Below are positions 6,812-7,150 of a stretch of 7,150 nucleotides of DNA, one piece after another (positions within the stretch are counted from its first letter, which is position 1; each line of letters opens with the position of its first letter). Where the stretch lies: positions 1 through 7,150 of the forward strand of contig JAOAFK010000061.1 of the NCBI GenBank assembly GCA_026416315.1. The letters run 5' to 3'. Both the position numbers and the translations under genes were made by a program. The notes under the pieces are model-generated. The model saw only the letters and a program-made list of their open reading frames with translations, was not told the DNA's origin and searched no databases. This DNA is from Syntrophorhabdaceae bacterium. GTDB lineage: Bacteria; Desulfobacterota; Syntrophorhabdia; Syntrophorhabdales; Syntrophorhabdaceae.

Positions 6812-6840
6812 TTAAAATATGTTACAGATTTTGATAGAAT
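6812..6840 (+). promoter_or_regulatory. Putative promoter of the HD-domain gene
   Basis: An extended -10 element TGATAGAAT (TG at 6832-6833, TAGAAT at 6835-6840) has a weak -35-like TTAAAA (6812-6817) at 17 bp spacing. Transcription would begin near 6847, about 26 nt before the ATG and just ahead of the ribosome-binding site. The region is so A/T-rich that chance matches are common, so support is moderate. Confidence 0.45.
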
Positions 6841-6872
6841 GAAAATCACTCGATAAAAATGGAGGTTAAACT

Positions 6873-7150
6873 ATGTCTTTAATGAGTAGAGAAGAGGCAG
6901 AAGTATTATTAAAAAAATATATAAAAAATGAAAAAATGCTTGCCCATTGTTTAGCAACTGAAGCAGTTATGAGGGCCCTGGCGAAAAAACTTAAAAAAGA
7001 TGAAGAAAAATGGGGCCTTGCAGGTTTGCTCCATGACCTTGATGTTGAAATCTGTAACGGAGATTTAAATGTCCATGGAAGAGAAACAGAAAGGATATTA
7101 AGAGATAAAGGCCTTGATGAAGAAATCATTGATGCAATTGTTATGCACAA
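6873..7150 (+). CDS. HD-domain (HDIG-type) phosphohydrolase family protein, N-terminal part (runs off the right edge)
   Basis: The reading frame is open from ATG 6873 to the end of the window (92 codons plus two bases). It is preceded by GGAGG (6861-6865) with 7-nt spacing, a clear ribosome-binding site. The translation starts MSLMSREEAEVLLKKYIKNE and holds the metal-ligand pattern of HD hydrolases: His25 in KMLAHCLATE, the His54-Asp55 pair in GLLHDLD, and His68 and His92 as further candidates. This is the compact single-domain HDIG type. Family members are metal-dependent phosphohydrolases, but the substrate cannot be told from sequence. The gene diverges from mraZ and shares its 194-bp control region; it is not a standard dcw gene, so a link to cell wall synthesis is unproven. 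The C-terminal part is outside the window. Confidence 0.9.
   Translation, partial: MSLMSREEAEVLLKKYIKNEKMLAHCLATEAVMRALAKKLKKDEEKWGLAGLLHDLDVEICNGDLNVHGRETERILRDKGLDEEIIDAIVMH

Noticed and set aside
6866..7150. Minus-strand open frame of 94 codons
   Set aside because: It is the antisense shadow of the plus-strand HD-domain gene, which has a GGAGG site, a correctly spaced ATG and the His/HD ligand pattern.

Overview
This window is most of a division and cell wall (dcw) cluster on the minus strand. Read in transcription order, right to left, the genes are mraZ, rsmH (mraW), ftsL, an ftsI-position gene, murE, murF, mraY and the first 89 codons of murD, which runs off the left edge. A partial HD-domain hydrolase gene on the plus strand diverges from mraZ and runs off the right edge. 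The DNA is AT-rich. MurE carries a DNPR motif, so the stem peptide should contain meso-diaminopimelate. The gene order, the DAP-type MurE and a PASTA domain on the FtsI-position protein suggest a diderm bacterium of the Desulfobacterota or Nitrospirota type. That placement is inference at low confidence.

Layout: murD (1-269, partial), mraY (278-1354), murF (1354-2712), murE (2699-4153, possibly to 4186), FtsI-like protein (4156-5049), ftsL (5046-5363), rsmH (5372-6241) and mraZ (6238-6678). A 194-bp divergent control region (6679-6872) follows, then the HD gene (6873-7150, partial). Neighbouring minus-strand genes overlap or lie within 8 nt of each other, so they look like one translationally coupled operon. 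It would be read from a near-consensus promoter (TTGACA, 17 bp, TATAGT) in front of mraZ. Four TGGT motifs between the -10 box and the mraZ start are candidate MraZ binding sites. No intergenic stretch exceeds 200 bp, and I see no RNA gene, mobile element, CRISPR array or convincing terminator.

How the genes work together: MurD, MurE and MurF build the UDP-MurNAc-pentapeptide, MraY loads it onto undecaprenyl phosphate as lipid I, FtsL belongs to the divisome, RsmH methylates 16S rRNA and MraZ is the cluster regulator.

The main discovery candidate is the gene between ftsL and murE. That slot normally holds ftsI (PBP3), the septal transpeptidase of about 550-700 residues. Here it encodes only 297 residues: a membrane anchor, a shrunken region that still aligns by eye with a class B PBP transpeptidase domain, and a C-terminal PASTA domain. 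The catalytic motifs are gone: SxxK is replaced by F-F-I-S, SxN by K-D-R, and the KTG part is deleted. The PBP pedestal domain is also missing. The frame is intact and tightly coupled to both neighbours, so it looks like a maintained, non-catalytic pseudo-PBP rather than a freshly broken gene.
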